64,000 nucleotides of DNA from Drosophila pseudoobscura (lineage: Eukaryota; Arthropoda; Insecta; Diptera; Drosophilidae), in the NCBI RefSeq assembly GCF_009870125.1, contig NC_046683.1:22515001-22579000 (forward strand), read 5' to 3'. The notes beneath the pieces were generated by a model. The model saw nothing but the letters and a program-made list of their open reading frames with translations, had not been told where the DNA came from and made no database searches. Within the stretch, counting starts at the first letter, position 1. Every line of letters begins with the position of its first letter. Both the position numbers and the translations under genes were made by a program. Shown in pieces: positions 21,102-31,460 of the stretch.

Positions 21102-21590
21102 ATGCCCAATATTAAACTGCAGTCCTCGGACGAGGAAATCTTCGATACCGACATCCAGATCGCGAAGTGCTCTGGAACTATCAAGACAATGCTTGAGGAT
21201 TGTGGAATGGAGGATGATGAGAATGCTATTGTCCCTCTGCCGAATGTAAATTCTACCATTTTGCGTAAAGTTCTGACCTGGGCCCACTACCATAAGGATG
21301 ATCCTCAGCCCACTGAAGATGACGAGAGCAAGGAAAAGCGCACCGACGACATCATCTCGTGGGACGCCGATTTCCTCAAAGTAGACCAGGGCACACTCTT
21401 CGAGCTAATCCTGGCCGCCAATTATCTAGATATCAAGGGTTTGCTCGAGCTGACTTGCAAGACCGTGGCAAACATGATTAAGGGAAAGACTCCAGAGGAG
21501 ATACGTAAGACTTTTAACATTAAGAAGGACTTCACTCCCGCCGAAGAGGAGCAGGTGCGCAAGGAGAATGAGTGGTGCGAGGAGAAGTGA
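21102..21590 (+). CDS. skpA: SkpA, Skp1 subunit of SCF ubiquitin ligases
   Basis: This adaptor links Cullin-1 to F-box proteins in SCF complexes, acting in the cell cycle and protein turnover. The protein is 162 aa, the full Skp1 length. The N-terminal BTB-like part begins with [18 protein letters not shown], the acidic linker is near residues 65-80, and the C-terminal Skp1 domain contains [16 protein letters not shown] and ends with WCEEK, the F-box-binding tail. The ATG at 21102 follows the splice acceptor at 21085 and a CCAAA context. An upstream in-frame extension lies in the intron and was rejected. The frame is undamaged and close to remembered fly SkpA. In D. melanogaster skpA is on the X, far from the Hsp27 chromosome arm, so meeting it here 7 kb from Hsp27 implies rearrangement. 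Confidence 0.95.
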   Translation: MPNIKLQSSDEEIFDTDIQIAKCSGTIKTMLEDCGMEDDENAIVPLPNVNSTILRKVLTWAHYHKDDPQPTEDDESKEKRTDDIISWDADFLKVDQGTLFELILAANYLDIKGLLELTCKTVANMIKGKTPEEIRKTFNIKKDFTPAEEEQVRKENEWCEEK

Positions 21591-21730
21591 GAAGGCGTAA
21601 AGGGGAAGCGGTTGACCATCAAGCCGCCTCCAGCTGCTGGCTGATTACACAATAATTTAATAATAAATTAATAAAATATGCGAAATGTATATGTACCCTA
21701 TGCGTACCCTATGTACCCTATGCGTAAGAA
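21591..21730 (+). other. skpA: skpA 3'UTR with poly(A) signals
   Basis: AATAAA words occur at about 21662 and 21670. A 66-bp part (about 21600-21663) recurs inside the nearby LTR at 22173-22238. A short tandem of TACCCTATGCG-like units lies at about 21694-21725. Confidence 0.7.
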
Positions 21731-21904
21731 AAATAGCTTCACATGAATAAATTTAACCAATCTAAAAAAATTTCTGTGTTTTATCGTAGTCCAGTGCTAG
21801 TGTCCCTCGAAAACTTAGTGCGTCGTGGGCACTGCCATCGCAGTATGGGACTTGGCTGCACTTGTCTTACCAGAAGCCCTGATGAATGTCGTTTTCAGAC
21901 ACTA
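21731..21904. other. Unassigned skpA downstream flank
   Basis: I see no coding region or repeat signature in this short stretch between the skpA 3' end and a DINE-1 fragment. Confidence 0.4.
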
Positions 21905-22020
21905 TGCTCAAAGATTATAGGGGTATATTAGTTTTGTGGTGGAAATGGATTTGTGTAACACCCAAAAAGGGAGCGTTTCCGACCCCATAAAGTATATATA
22001 TATTTTTTATCAGTATCAAT
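21905..22020 (+). mobile_element. DINE-1-type fragment (5' part)
   Basis: It contains the GGGGTATATTAGTTTTGTGG block and the GCGTTTCCGACCCCATAAAG block followed by TATATATAT. The (GTCY)n core and the 3' half are missing. It is more diverged than the complete copies. Confidence 0.75.
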
Positions 22021-22071
22021 ATCAATATAACTTTATCTGGTCATGTCCTTATCAATGGCTTATGCCACGCG

Positions 22072-22630
22072 AGTTACAAGTCCCAGTGAGGGGGTAGTTG
22101 TCCTTACTACAGGTGCTGGAAACTGATGAAGGGGAGAAGGGGTTCCCTTAAATGATGAATGCCGATTTGAAGGTAAAAGGGAAGCGGTTGACCATCAAGC
22201 CGCCTTCAGTTGCTGGCTGATTACACAATAATTTAATAATTTTCATTTATGTGAATATGGTAAAACGTTTATTGGAGCTTCAAGATATATCTGGAGTGAC
22301 AAAAGTATTCCGGCTGGGATTCAGGAATTGACTGCTTGGTCAGTGGCGATCACTGACTTATGTAGGCGGCTCTGCTGCTGGTTCTTTGGCGTCGCTGTCG
22401 GCATAGCTGCAGCTGGGATTCCTAAGAAAATGCTGATGTTACATTTAAGGTCAGTTTGCTGATTCTTGGCTGGGGTCCTTCCGGTTTACATGGTAGACAA
22501 TGTTGACTGTGCTGATGCCATATGCTTAGGCGGCATAAACATCGTGCTCGTGCAACTTGAGTTGGATGTTTATGCTGAGTTGAGTCGTGGTGGTTTAGCG
22601 GGAGCCATCTCGAGGGGTGCCGGGACGGTA
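22072..22630 (-). repeat. Element A 3' LTR, carrying a skpA-derived insert
   Basis: It aligns with the LTR at 47803-48297 (495 bp) but is 64 bp longer. The extra bases are explained by the insert at 22173-22238. It has an AATAAA-type signal (reverse of TTTATT near 22271). The outer end AGTTAC at 22072 follows the CGCG target duplication. Confidence 0.88.
22173..22238 (+). repeat. Copy of skpA 3'UTR inside an LTR
   Basis: The stretch GGGAAGCGGTTGACCATCAA onward, through CTGGCTGATTACACAATAAT, matches skpA 21603-21663 with about three differences and in the same orientation. The other two copies of this LTR read straight through (GAAGGTTTTCTTTATGTG) with no such insert. It is therefore a secondary insertion of nearby skpA sequence into the LTR. 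Confidence 0.88.
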
Positions 22631-23674
22631 ACAACCCACCTGGACCGAAGTGATGGCCAGACGGAGGGTATGGCGGTTGGCACGAACGAAGGTGTTTCCG
22701 CTGGGACAAATATTATCTTGGTCCTGTGGGTCCAACAGATGACTATCATTACGGCGGAGGTTGCCATTAGTATATAAATAGCTATCCGGTGGTTTGTGTT
22801 TGAGTTTTTTATGCTAATTATTTCGTTTTGTGTGTTTAGGGAGTTTAGATGAAGTTTGTGCAAGTTGATGTCATTTATAGTTGTTAATCCTGATCTCTTC
22901 CAGTGTTGGGATTAATAAGGTGTTCTCCTCTGTGTAGTCAACTTCTTGATCATCATATGTTAATCCGTTTATGTGTATTGAGCAATTTTTGAAAGTAATG
23001 ATAGCCGATCCGTTTATCGTCCTCGGTGTGCTGCGTGATGATGTGATTGTTGTATTTAATGTGTTGAGCATTACGATGTACCGTCGTTCCACTTCTCTGA
23101 TTGTTTGTTCGGTGCCAATATCTTTAGTGTCGCAGGTGGAAATCTGGTTATTGAATATACCCTCTAAGCATTGTTGATTGATGTTATTTGCTGGTGTCAT
23201 ATTGACTTCGCAGATGTAGGTACGGTGTATTTTGGGACATTTTATTTCGAAGCTTTTTATGTCGTGTAAAATATAGTTAGGTAAGATTAATAACATAGAT
23301 TTATTTATCGGTAATGGAACAATGTGTAGGAATTTGTAAATATTTTTGTCAAATATTGGAATTTTAATTTTAAAGAATACAGTTTTATTGTTAATTTCTG
23401 TTTCTAAGGTCAATAGTCGATGCAGGTGTTCTTCAGAGTTTACAATTATATTTTTTTCTTTCAATATGTCCTGGATAATTTCTGTTTATTTATCGGTAAG
23501 TATGAATTTGAATATTATTCCTAATTTGGTTAACAATATGCTTTCGGCTATTTTGTTCACATGATTATACAGGACGTCTATATTGAAGTTAATTCTCGAA
23601 ATATATTGTAAAAGGTATATTTCGTTGTGTTCGTCATTTAATGTTTTAAAAATATTGTTTTTGTAGTTTCTTAT
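22631..23674 (-). pseudogene. Element A env-like gene, C-terminal part
   Basis: On the minus strand, 23464-22871 and the continuation to 22631 encode an errantivirus Env-like C-terminal ectodomain with scattered Cys and Asn-X-Ser/Thr sites. A hydrophobic membrane segment (IAIYILMATSAVMIVICW, about 22772-22719) and a short tail follow. The frame stops at about 22871 before the membrane segment, so it is broken. Upstream it is cut by BEL-2 at 23675 and resumes at 28917. Confidence 0.7.
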
Positions 23675-26600
23675 TGGTTATGAATTAGTGGACTGTATAA
23701 TCGTTTATATCTTGAGCTTATTTATTATTTATTGATTATTTAATATTGGTGGTTATAGTACAATTATATTACAAGAATAGCGGGGGGTTCGATTCTGCGG
23801 CGGTACAAACTATGCGTGCGGGCGGCTTCGTCTCGAAGTTTCTACTGCATCAACTCCGCGAAAAGAAGCCGAGCAAAAGGGAATTGAAAGATCACGCGAT
23901 AAGACTCGACGCGACGGTTTCAATGCAAAACAACGGAACGCGCCATGCGTGTGAGAACATTACAGCTATGTTCTGGACCCGAGTAAACAACAACACAGCT
24001 ATGCGCGTAAAAATAGTTACTTAGGCGGTGTACTACAATCATGAGCGTGTAAATAGGTTAATCGCAATATACATGTAAAAACTACGAGGCTCATTTCTCA
24101 CCATACCGGCCCCCCTGAACGACTGTTCAGAACAAGGGAAGCACAGCAAGTTTGGTAATAGGCCTATTGTACACTCCTCGGGCGGTTTTGACGGTGACCA
24201 CTCGAACTCTCTCGTCTTGGCCAGGATGAACTTCGGTGATTCGCCCAAGCAGCCACTTGCTAGGCGGTTGATTTGGAGTGTCCACGGTTATGTCGTTGGA
24301 CTCCTGCTGCCATTTCGTGCGAGGTTGCAAGGAAGTAAGGTATTCCAGATTCCAACGTTTCCAGAATCCTTGAACCTTGGCTTGCAGTTGTCTCCAACGC
24401 TGCAGTCTGTTAATGTTGACGTCTAACAAGGACGGCTCCGGCACCGACATGTGAGGTTGACCTGTAAGAAAATGAGCGGGGGTAAGGGGATCCAAGCTGT
24501 GATCGCTGGGCGCGCACAGTGGGCGAGAGTTGAGTAACCCTTCAATCTGAGTTAAAATTGTTGAATATTCCTCGAAGGTTAACGCACTGCTACCAATTAC
24601 TCGGCGAAGGTGGAGTTTGATAGATCGTACGCCTGTTTCCCAAAGACCTCCAAAGTGCCGGGCAGATGGCGGAATGAAGTGCCAGTTGATGTCCTGACTC
24701 GTCAGAAAATTAGCAATTTCCTCGTCTTGACTTTGAGATGCAGCTATCCGTTGAATCTACGTTAGCTCCTTTCTGGCTCCATGGAATGTTGTGCCATTGT
24801 CCGAGTACAAGTCGGATATAGGGCCACGTCGAGACCAAAAACGTTTGAAAGCGGCGATAAATGCAGGAGTCGTCAAATCACTGACGAGCTCGATATGAAT
24901 TGCTTTGGTGGACAGATAAACAAAGATGGCAAACCAAGCTTTGCCAAACTTCGGTGTCCGACCTGCTGATGTCTTGATGGTAGCTGGTCCAGCGTAATCC
25001 AATCCAGAATGTAGAAAGCAGCGGGTGGGCTGAACGCGAACGGCGGGAAGATCAGCCATGAGCTGTGTACTCGTTCCTTTGCGCTGGAGGAAGCATATCT
25101 TGCAGTTGAATACAATTTTGCGGACTATGTTACGGGCTCCCAGGATCCAATACTTCTGTCTCAACGTGTGAAACATAAACTCGACTCCAGCGTGTAACGA
25201 TGTGACGTGCTGGTGTCTAGCTATTAAAACAGCGACTGGTGATTCCTTTGGAAGAAGTATGGGATGTTTTGCGTCATAGGTTGTCATCGAGTTTCCAATG
25301 CGTCCTCCTACGCGCAGAATTCCTTGGTCGTCAACAAATGGAGTGTAGTGAATCAACTTGGATTTTTGAGAAAGGGCTTGTCCAGTGCTCAGCTGTCTGT
25401 ACTCCACTTGGAAGAACTCCATCTGGACATGTTTGATTACCCTAGAGCGGACATATTGAAGCTCCCATGACGATAAAAATGATGACAGGCGGTCCTTGCA
25501 ACGAAGACGATGTACGAACCGAAAGCAATAGCTAAGTGTCCGCAAGAGATGTGACCAGGAGGACGCTTTGTTGATCATACAGTTAAGATCATTTCCTTCA
25601 TTGGAAATGTGTAGATTAACTTGGGGCTTGACCGTTACTTCCATCCGCTCAGCGTCCTCAGTCGACAGTGCGAACTTGGCCTTAGCAGGTGGCCAATTGC
25701 GATGTGATTGGGAAAGCCACGGTGGTCCATTCCACCACAGTTGATGTTCCACCAGATCCTTTGGTAGAAGTCCGCGTGATGCACAGTCCGCGGGATTGTC
25801 CTCAGTGCGAATGTGGGCAGCTACGTGGCAGCAGCTACGTGGGCAAGCTTCTAGAATCTCAGCCGTGCGATTACAAACATAAGTGTTCCAAGTCCGTGGG
25901 GGTGATGAGAGCCAATGTAGTACAATTTCGGAGTCTGACCAACACGAAGTATCGAGCCGTGGGATGGAGATAGGTTTGATGGGTGCCACCCGGGTTTTTG
26001 CGGCGATCAGTGTTACAGCGTAATCATTATTGACTCTCACGCGACTGTAGATAACAGCGGCGTATGCATGAGATGACGCATCGGCGAATCCATGCAGCTC
26101 CGTTGCTTGAAGTGGCGAGGATAGGTAGCGGGGTATGCGACAGCTTTCCAGTAAATGAACTTCGGCTGCAAACTGTTGCCACCGTGCGCATAGCTGCGCG
26201 AGTAGTGGTTCGTTCCAGTCGACCGAGCTCAGCCAACTATAAATGTCCTGTGGCAGTGTGGACCCCATCGGAGGGGCAGATTCCTTGAACGGGTATTGGA
26301 CGATGTACACGCCATCGTTTCTGCGGGCGTGCGTATGAACGAAGTGTTGCTCAGCGGGATCACTAGCATCAATGGTAGCGTCACTTGGTTGAACTCGTTC
26401 CATGTCCATGAACGATCGAACCAAAGTGTCCAGATCCTCGTGCGCGTGATGTGCTAGTGCGTGGTTGTGAGCATCACTACTGAGATGGTAGCTGCCTGTA
26501 ATGACCCAACCAAAATTAGTATGAAGTGCAATAGGATATTCAGAACCAAACTCTTTGCGTTGTCCAGTGTACAAGTTCCAAAGCTGATCAGCTCCTAAGA

Positions 26601-28916
26601 TCACGTCGATTTCGCCTGGTTTACCAAATGTAGGGTCCGCTAAGGGTAGATCACGAATCCTTTTCCACATCGGTGTGTTAGACTCGATCCTCTGGGCTGG
26701 AATCGAGGAGGTTAAAGTGTTCATAATCAGACCTGTTACCACCACTGAGGCCGAGCTTGTGCGGGAGAGCAGCGTGAATGTGGCGCGACCTCTAGTAACC
26801 CCAGCAGGATTTGCGCCTAGACCAACCACTGGTATACGAGCGTGGGTGTGCGGCAAACCAATTCGTTGAATAAATGATTCGGCGACCATCGTTATAGTCG
26901 AACCAGTATCCAACAGTATCCTGCAGGTGGTCTCGTTGCCCCAGGAGTCGACTATAGTGGCCAAAATCGTTGGCAATATGGCCTGACTCTTGGCCACGAA
27001 TTTCCTCTCCAATGTATGATGGCTGACCACGGCAGGATCAGCGTCAGCAGGGAAACTGGACGAGCGGAAGGGTGAGTCAGCGGAGTTGTTGACATCAGCG
27101 GAAGCCGTGACAGAGCGTATGTCCTCTGGATGAACAAGAGTGTGGTGCCTCAGCTTACACAGACGGCACGTGTTTGTGGAATTACACTTCTTGACTTGAT
27201 GAGATCGGCTTAGACAATTGAAGCACAAATGACCATCCCTTGCGAACTTGCGGCGGTCCACAACATCCAGAGCCTTGAATTGAGTGCACGCATAAAGACT
27301 GTGTTGCTCGTGACAATATACACAATCACGAGCAGACGTATTTGGCACGTCCACATGATGAGAAATTGCACGACGTTTATTCAGCACCGTGTGTGTATCC
27401 TGGATTAGCTTTGGATCTTGACAAGACTCAAGTGCATCGCAACGGGCGAAGACAAAGCCGAACAGGTCATTTATGGTCACATTTTCCTTGCACGATTCAC
27501 TGGAGGTGGCCCACGCTTCCTTGCATTCCGGGTCTAACTTTGAGAGCAAGATATGGATTAGCCACACATCGCGGCTGTCGCAGCTCAGCGCATGTAGACC
27601 ACGTATACTTTCGTCAGCGGTGTCGACTATCTTACGCAACTCGGCGATGTTTGAACCCTTTGCGGTTGGCAACGAAAGAAAGTTTTGAATGAACGAACGA
27701 GCAATCAGTGACTTCTTGTTGTAGCGATTTTCGAGCCTCTCCCATGCGTCCTGGTAATTGGCATCCGATACGGGAATATGTTTTATCAGAGACAACGCTT
27801 CACCATCCAGATAGGATTTCAAATAATGAAACTTTTGGCACTTGGACAGACTACTCTTCTTGTCGACTGAGCCTAAGAACAAGTCACTAAACTGACACCA
27901 ATCCTCGTATCTGCCCGAAAACGTCGGAATGCGTATTTTCTCGAACTGCAGCTCTGTGGTTCCCGATGAGTCCCGAATCCTCTCCAGAAGTTGAGTTTGT
28001 CCCTCAAATAAGCGTTCCACAGTGGTCGATAGCAGTAGATTTGAGTTGTCGTGCTCATTCTCGTGACTGCTCCGGTCACGTATGGCTTCAGTGAAGATAC
28101 TATGCGCACTAAAGAACCTTTTCTCATATTCGGGGATGTCCAAATCCGGATCCACGTATTCCTCTTCATCATTATATTGGACCAGCTCTTCAGACAGCTC
28201 CATAAAGCGGTTGAAAGTTGCAACAAGTCGGTCCAACTTGTGCTGTAATGTTTGCACAGAAGTACATGACTGTACAAACTCTTGAGCCTCCGCAGCCACG
28301 CGAGTTAATTGGGATTTGCAGGCCCCACGTTGCTGAATTAGACGATGCACTAGGGCCTTCATGGCAAACAGCGGGTAACGGTATCACTCAATATGTATAC
28401 ATATGTATAAATAAACTCAAACGCGGAGATCCGGCTCGAAGGACCAAAATTTGTTATGGTTATGAATTAGTGGACTGTATAATCGTTTATATCTTGAGCT
28501 TATTTATTATTTATTGATTATTTAATATTGGTGGTTATAGTACAATTATATTACAAGAATAGCGGGGGGTTCGATTCTGCGGCGGTACAAACTATGCGTG
28601 CGGGCGGCTTCGTCTCGAAGTTTCTACTGCATCAACTCCGCGAAAAGAAGCCGAGCAAAAGGGAATTGAAAGATCACGCGATAAGACTCGACGCGACGGT
28701 TTCAATGCAAAACAACGGAACGCATCGCTGTGTGCGTGTGCAGCTGCGGGTCTGGCCATGCGTGTGAGAACATTACAGCTATGTTCTGGACCCGAGTAAA
28801 CAACAACACAGCTATGCGCGTAAAAATAGTTACTTAGGCGGTGTACTACAATCATGAGCGTGTAAATAGGTCAATCGCAATATACATGTTAAAACTACGA
28901 GGCTCATTTCTCACCA
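23675..28916 (-). mobile_element. BEL-2: BEL/Pao retroelement with RT deleted
   Basis: The LTRs are at 23675-24103 and 28457-28916, with a 5-bp target duplication CTTAT (23670-23674 and 28917-28921). The empty target is seen in the mirror copy A' around 55603, which reads without the element. The two LTRs differ by a deletion of about 33 bp in the left one. A primer-site-like TTTGGTCCTTCGAGCC lies just inside the right LTR on the minus strand. It is inserted in the env gene of element A. Confidence 0.92.
24127..28362 (-). pseudogene. BEL/Pao polyprotein lacking reverse transcriptase
   Basis: The frame runs from the ATG at 28362 to 24127 (1,411 codons plus stop) with a single in-frame TAG at 24757-24759. 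The order is Gag-like N-terminus (coiled, about residues 1-330), a zinc-knuckle region (CFNCLSRSHQVKKC near residue 380), a protease (ILLDTGSTITMV), then RNase H and the integrase finger and core. The whole RT is missing: the text jumps from the protease-RT linker (YPFKESAPPMGS) to just before RNase H (LHGFADASSHAY). RNase H itself has lost a helix (SIPRLDTSCWSDSE). Both deletions keep the frame. It cannot reverse transcribe by itself. Confidence 0.88.
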
Positions 28917-29449
28917 CTTATAAATACATTTATATTTTCTTGTTCCTCGTTAACATGATTGTTTATATTCTTAAATCTAATCGTTATTTCGTTATTTATA
29001 ATATTTTGTTGATTAATGTTTTTTAATATGTTTTTTTTCGTTTTATTTTATTTCGTTAAATTCGTTTGTAAAAGTTTCTTCGTCTTTGGCATCTAGGTTG
29101 CCTGTGACAACTTTGATAACGCTTCTGAGGCCATTTATAAGTCCTCTTTTGGATCTATTTTTTGGTAGATATCATGAAATACTATCCTAATAACAATTAT
29201 TATTATTCAAATGGCGCTACAGCGTCTATTTTGTGTTTTAATTGTCTTAGTTTTATTTTTACTGTACTTATGATTTCGCCTGAAAACTTTGAATCTTTGA
29301 GTTTGTTTTGGTGTTACCTCGAATTGGTTTACATTGTTAATGAAGTCTTGTAAATTTATTCTATGGATAAGATACTTATGAGAGATTATGTTTTTGGAGT
29401 TTCCGAGATTTATAATGGCAATTTTGTCATTTTGCGTCAGTTATTGGAT
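28917..29449 (-). pseudogene. Element A env-like gene, N-terminal part
   Basis: This continues the env region beyond BEL-2. The minus strand encodes a basic cleavage-site-like PKRG followed by LINGLRSVIKVVTGN, typical of gypsy-group Env proteins, at about 29165-29100. The frame is interrupted by stops. The same segment in mirror orientation is at 50311-50563 and 55332-55615. Confidence 0.7.
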
Positions 29450-29945
29450 TTAAAATGGTTGTGCATTAATTTGATACCTTTTTTTTGTGGTGGAGAGTGT
29501 TCGTCGTGGTCGCAACTTGTCTTTTATTATTTTTTTTTTACTGGCTATAATGCGATAGATTTTCGTTGAGGAAGAGTGCAGTCTCTCTACTGGTGAATTG
29601 CTTGAGGACTGCTGAAACGATGTGACATGTAGTTGGATTTTATATTGGCTAAAAAAATCTTTGAACATTTTGCCTGCGAATTCGGGTCCCTGATCGCAGA
29701 CGATCTTTAGTGGGATATCCAAGGAGCTAAGGAAATTTCTTATTGATCTTACTATATTCAGGCTATCTCTGCGTGGGATAGTATATCCGGTTGCAAATTT
29801 GGAGAATTTGTCGATGATTGTCAAAATAGTTTTAGCGTTAATCGTGTAGATGTCGATATGTAAGATTTGCATGCGTATTTGAGGGGTTTCGGTTTCCTGA
29901 TAAACCAGCTTTTGCGGTGGCCTGTCGTACTTTAAGGTTTGACAG
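29450..29945 (-). pseudogene. Element A integrase core
   Basis: Minus-strand frame with the three acidic positions of a retroviral integrase core visible: ILHIDIYTINAKT (first Asp), IVCDQGPEF (second Asp) and NSPVERLHSS (Glu). The HHCC finger and everything upstream is missing, because a DINE-1 abuts at 29945/29946. The mirror copy at 49813-50317 differs by a few residues. Confidence 0.82.
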
Positions 29946-31049
29946 ATACCCGATACTCAAAATGAGTATTGGGGTATATTATATTTGTGGTGAAAATGGA
30001 TGTGTGTAACGTCCAGAAGGATTCGTTTCCGACCCCATAGAGTATATATATTCTTGATCAGCATCAAAAGCCGAGTCGATTGAGCCCTGTCTGTCTGTCC
30101 GTCTGTCCGTCCGTCCGTCTATCCGTCCCTATTAGCGCCTAGTGCTCAAAAACTATAAGAGCTAGAGCAACGATGTTTTGGATCCAGACTTCTGTGATAT
30201 GTCACTGCTACAAAAATATTTCAAAACTTCGCCCCGCCACTTCCGCCCGCACAAAGGACGAAAATCTGTGGCATCCACAATTTTAAAGATATGAGAAAAC
30301 CAAAAACGCAGAATCGTAGAGAATGACCATATCTTTAGACTGCAGAATCTGAATTGGATCGTATTATTATTATAGCCAGCATCAAGAAAACAATTTCATT
30401 TTTGCTCGCCCTGTCTCTCTCTAACACACACGTAGCATAGCCGGCTTTGCTTAGAGTAAAACATTAGTGCCTAGATCTCAGAGACTATAAAAGCTAGTGC
30501 AACCAAATTTGGTATCCACACTCCTAATATATCGGACCGAGACGAGTTTGTTTCAAAATTTCGCCACACCCCCTTCCGCCCCCGCAAAGGATGCAAATCT
30601 GGGGATATTCACAAATCTCAGAGACTATTAAAGCTAGAGTAACCAAATTTAGTATCCCCACTCCTGTTAGATCTCACTATAAAACGTATATCTCAAAATT
30701 TCGCCTCACCCCCTGTCGCCCCCACAAAGGACGAAGAACTGTTGCATCCAATATTGAGGATGCGAGAAAACTAAAAACGCAGAATCATAGATCATGATCA
30801 TATCTATCAGATTGCTGAATCTGGATCAGATCAGATAATTTTTATAGCCAAAAAAAACAAGTCAATTTGCAGTGGCAACGCAGCGCCCGACGTCACGCTC
30901 AGACTGATTTTCTGTCTCTCTTGCACGCACTCTTTGTCGTGTCGTTTAATATTAGCGGCGTCTGCTGGAGGAGAGCCATACTGACTTAGTATCGGGTATA
31001 ACTGTAGAGTTGCAGTGTCCGCAGCTACCCACAACGTTCCCCCTCGTTT
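29946..31049 (+). mobile_element. DINE-1-type element, complete, inside element A
   Basis: It has the 5' palindrome at 29946-29980, the (GTCY)n tract at 30087-30127, GA-rich stretches, the 3' hairpin (about 31006-31025) and the CCCCCTCGTTT end. It sits exactly between the element A leader and integrase, where gag to RNase H should be. The mirror copy is at 48711-49812, so it was present before the inverted duplication. Confidence 0.88.
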
Positions 31050-31460
31050 ATATTTCGTATGTTGCGTCTGACTCGGCCTCGCACTGAATCTCGAATCGAA
31101 CTGCAACTGCAACTACGTATTTTTGGCTTTTTCTCTTTTATTTCATCTTTTTTTTTCTTGACGGCACTGTATAGATATATTTCTGTTTTTGATATTATTT
31201 ATATTGTTTTATACACGTATTGTTAATTCCACCACAGAATTTGTTTGAGCGACTTATTGCATTTCATTTGTACTATACTTGTGTTAGGGTATTTCATTTT
31301 CTTACTTGTTAGATTTTTACATTTTTATCTGTATATATTTGTATTTGGGTATTTGTTTTTCCTTTTTGTCATTTTTTCTTTTATCATTTTGTATTTGTCA
31401 CTTATAACTTACATTAGTAGGAGTAAGATGTTACCCATGGTTCGTTGGTTCGACTGCACC
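31050..31460 (-). other. Element A leader and primer-binding site
   Basis: This is the untranslated region of element A. A primer-binding-site-like GGTGCAGTCGAACC lies next to the 5' LTR (minus strand, 31447-31460). It is rich in A on the minus strand, with no coding sequence recognised. It is mirrored at 48298-48710. Confidence 0.75.

Noticed and set aside
22466..22777. Plus-strand frame of 103 codons across the element A LTR and env end
   Set aside because: It is antisense to the LTR/env boundary and has no domain; the same text appears in a different context at 32872.
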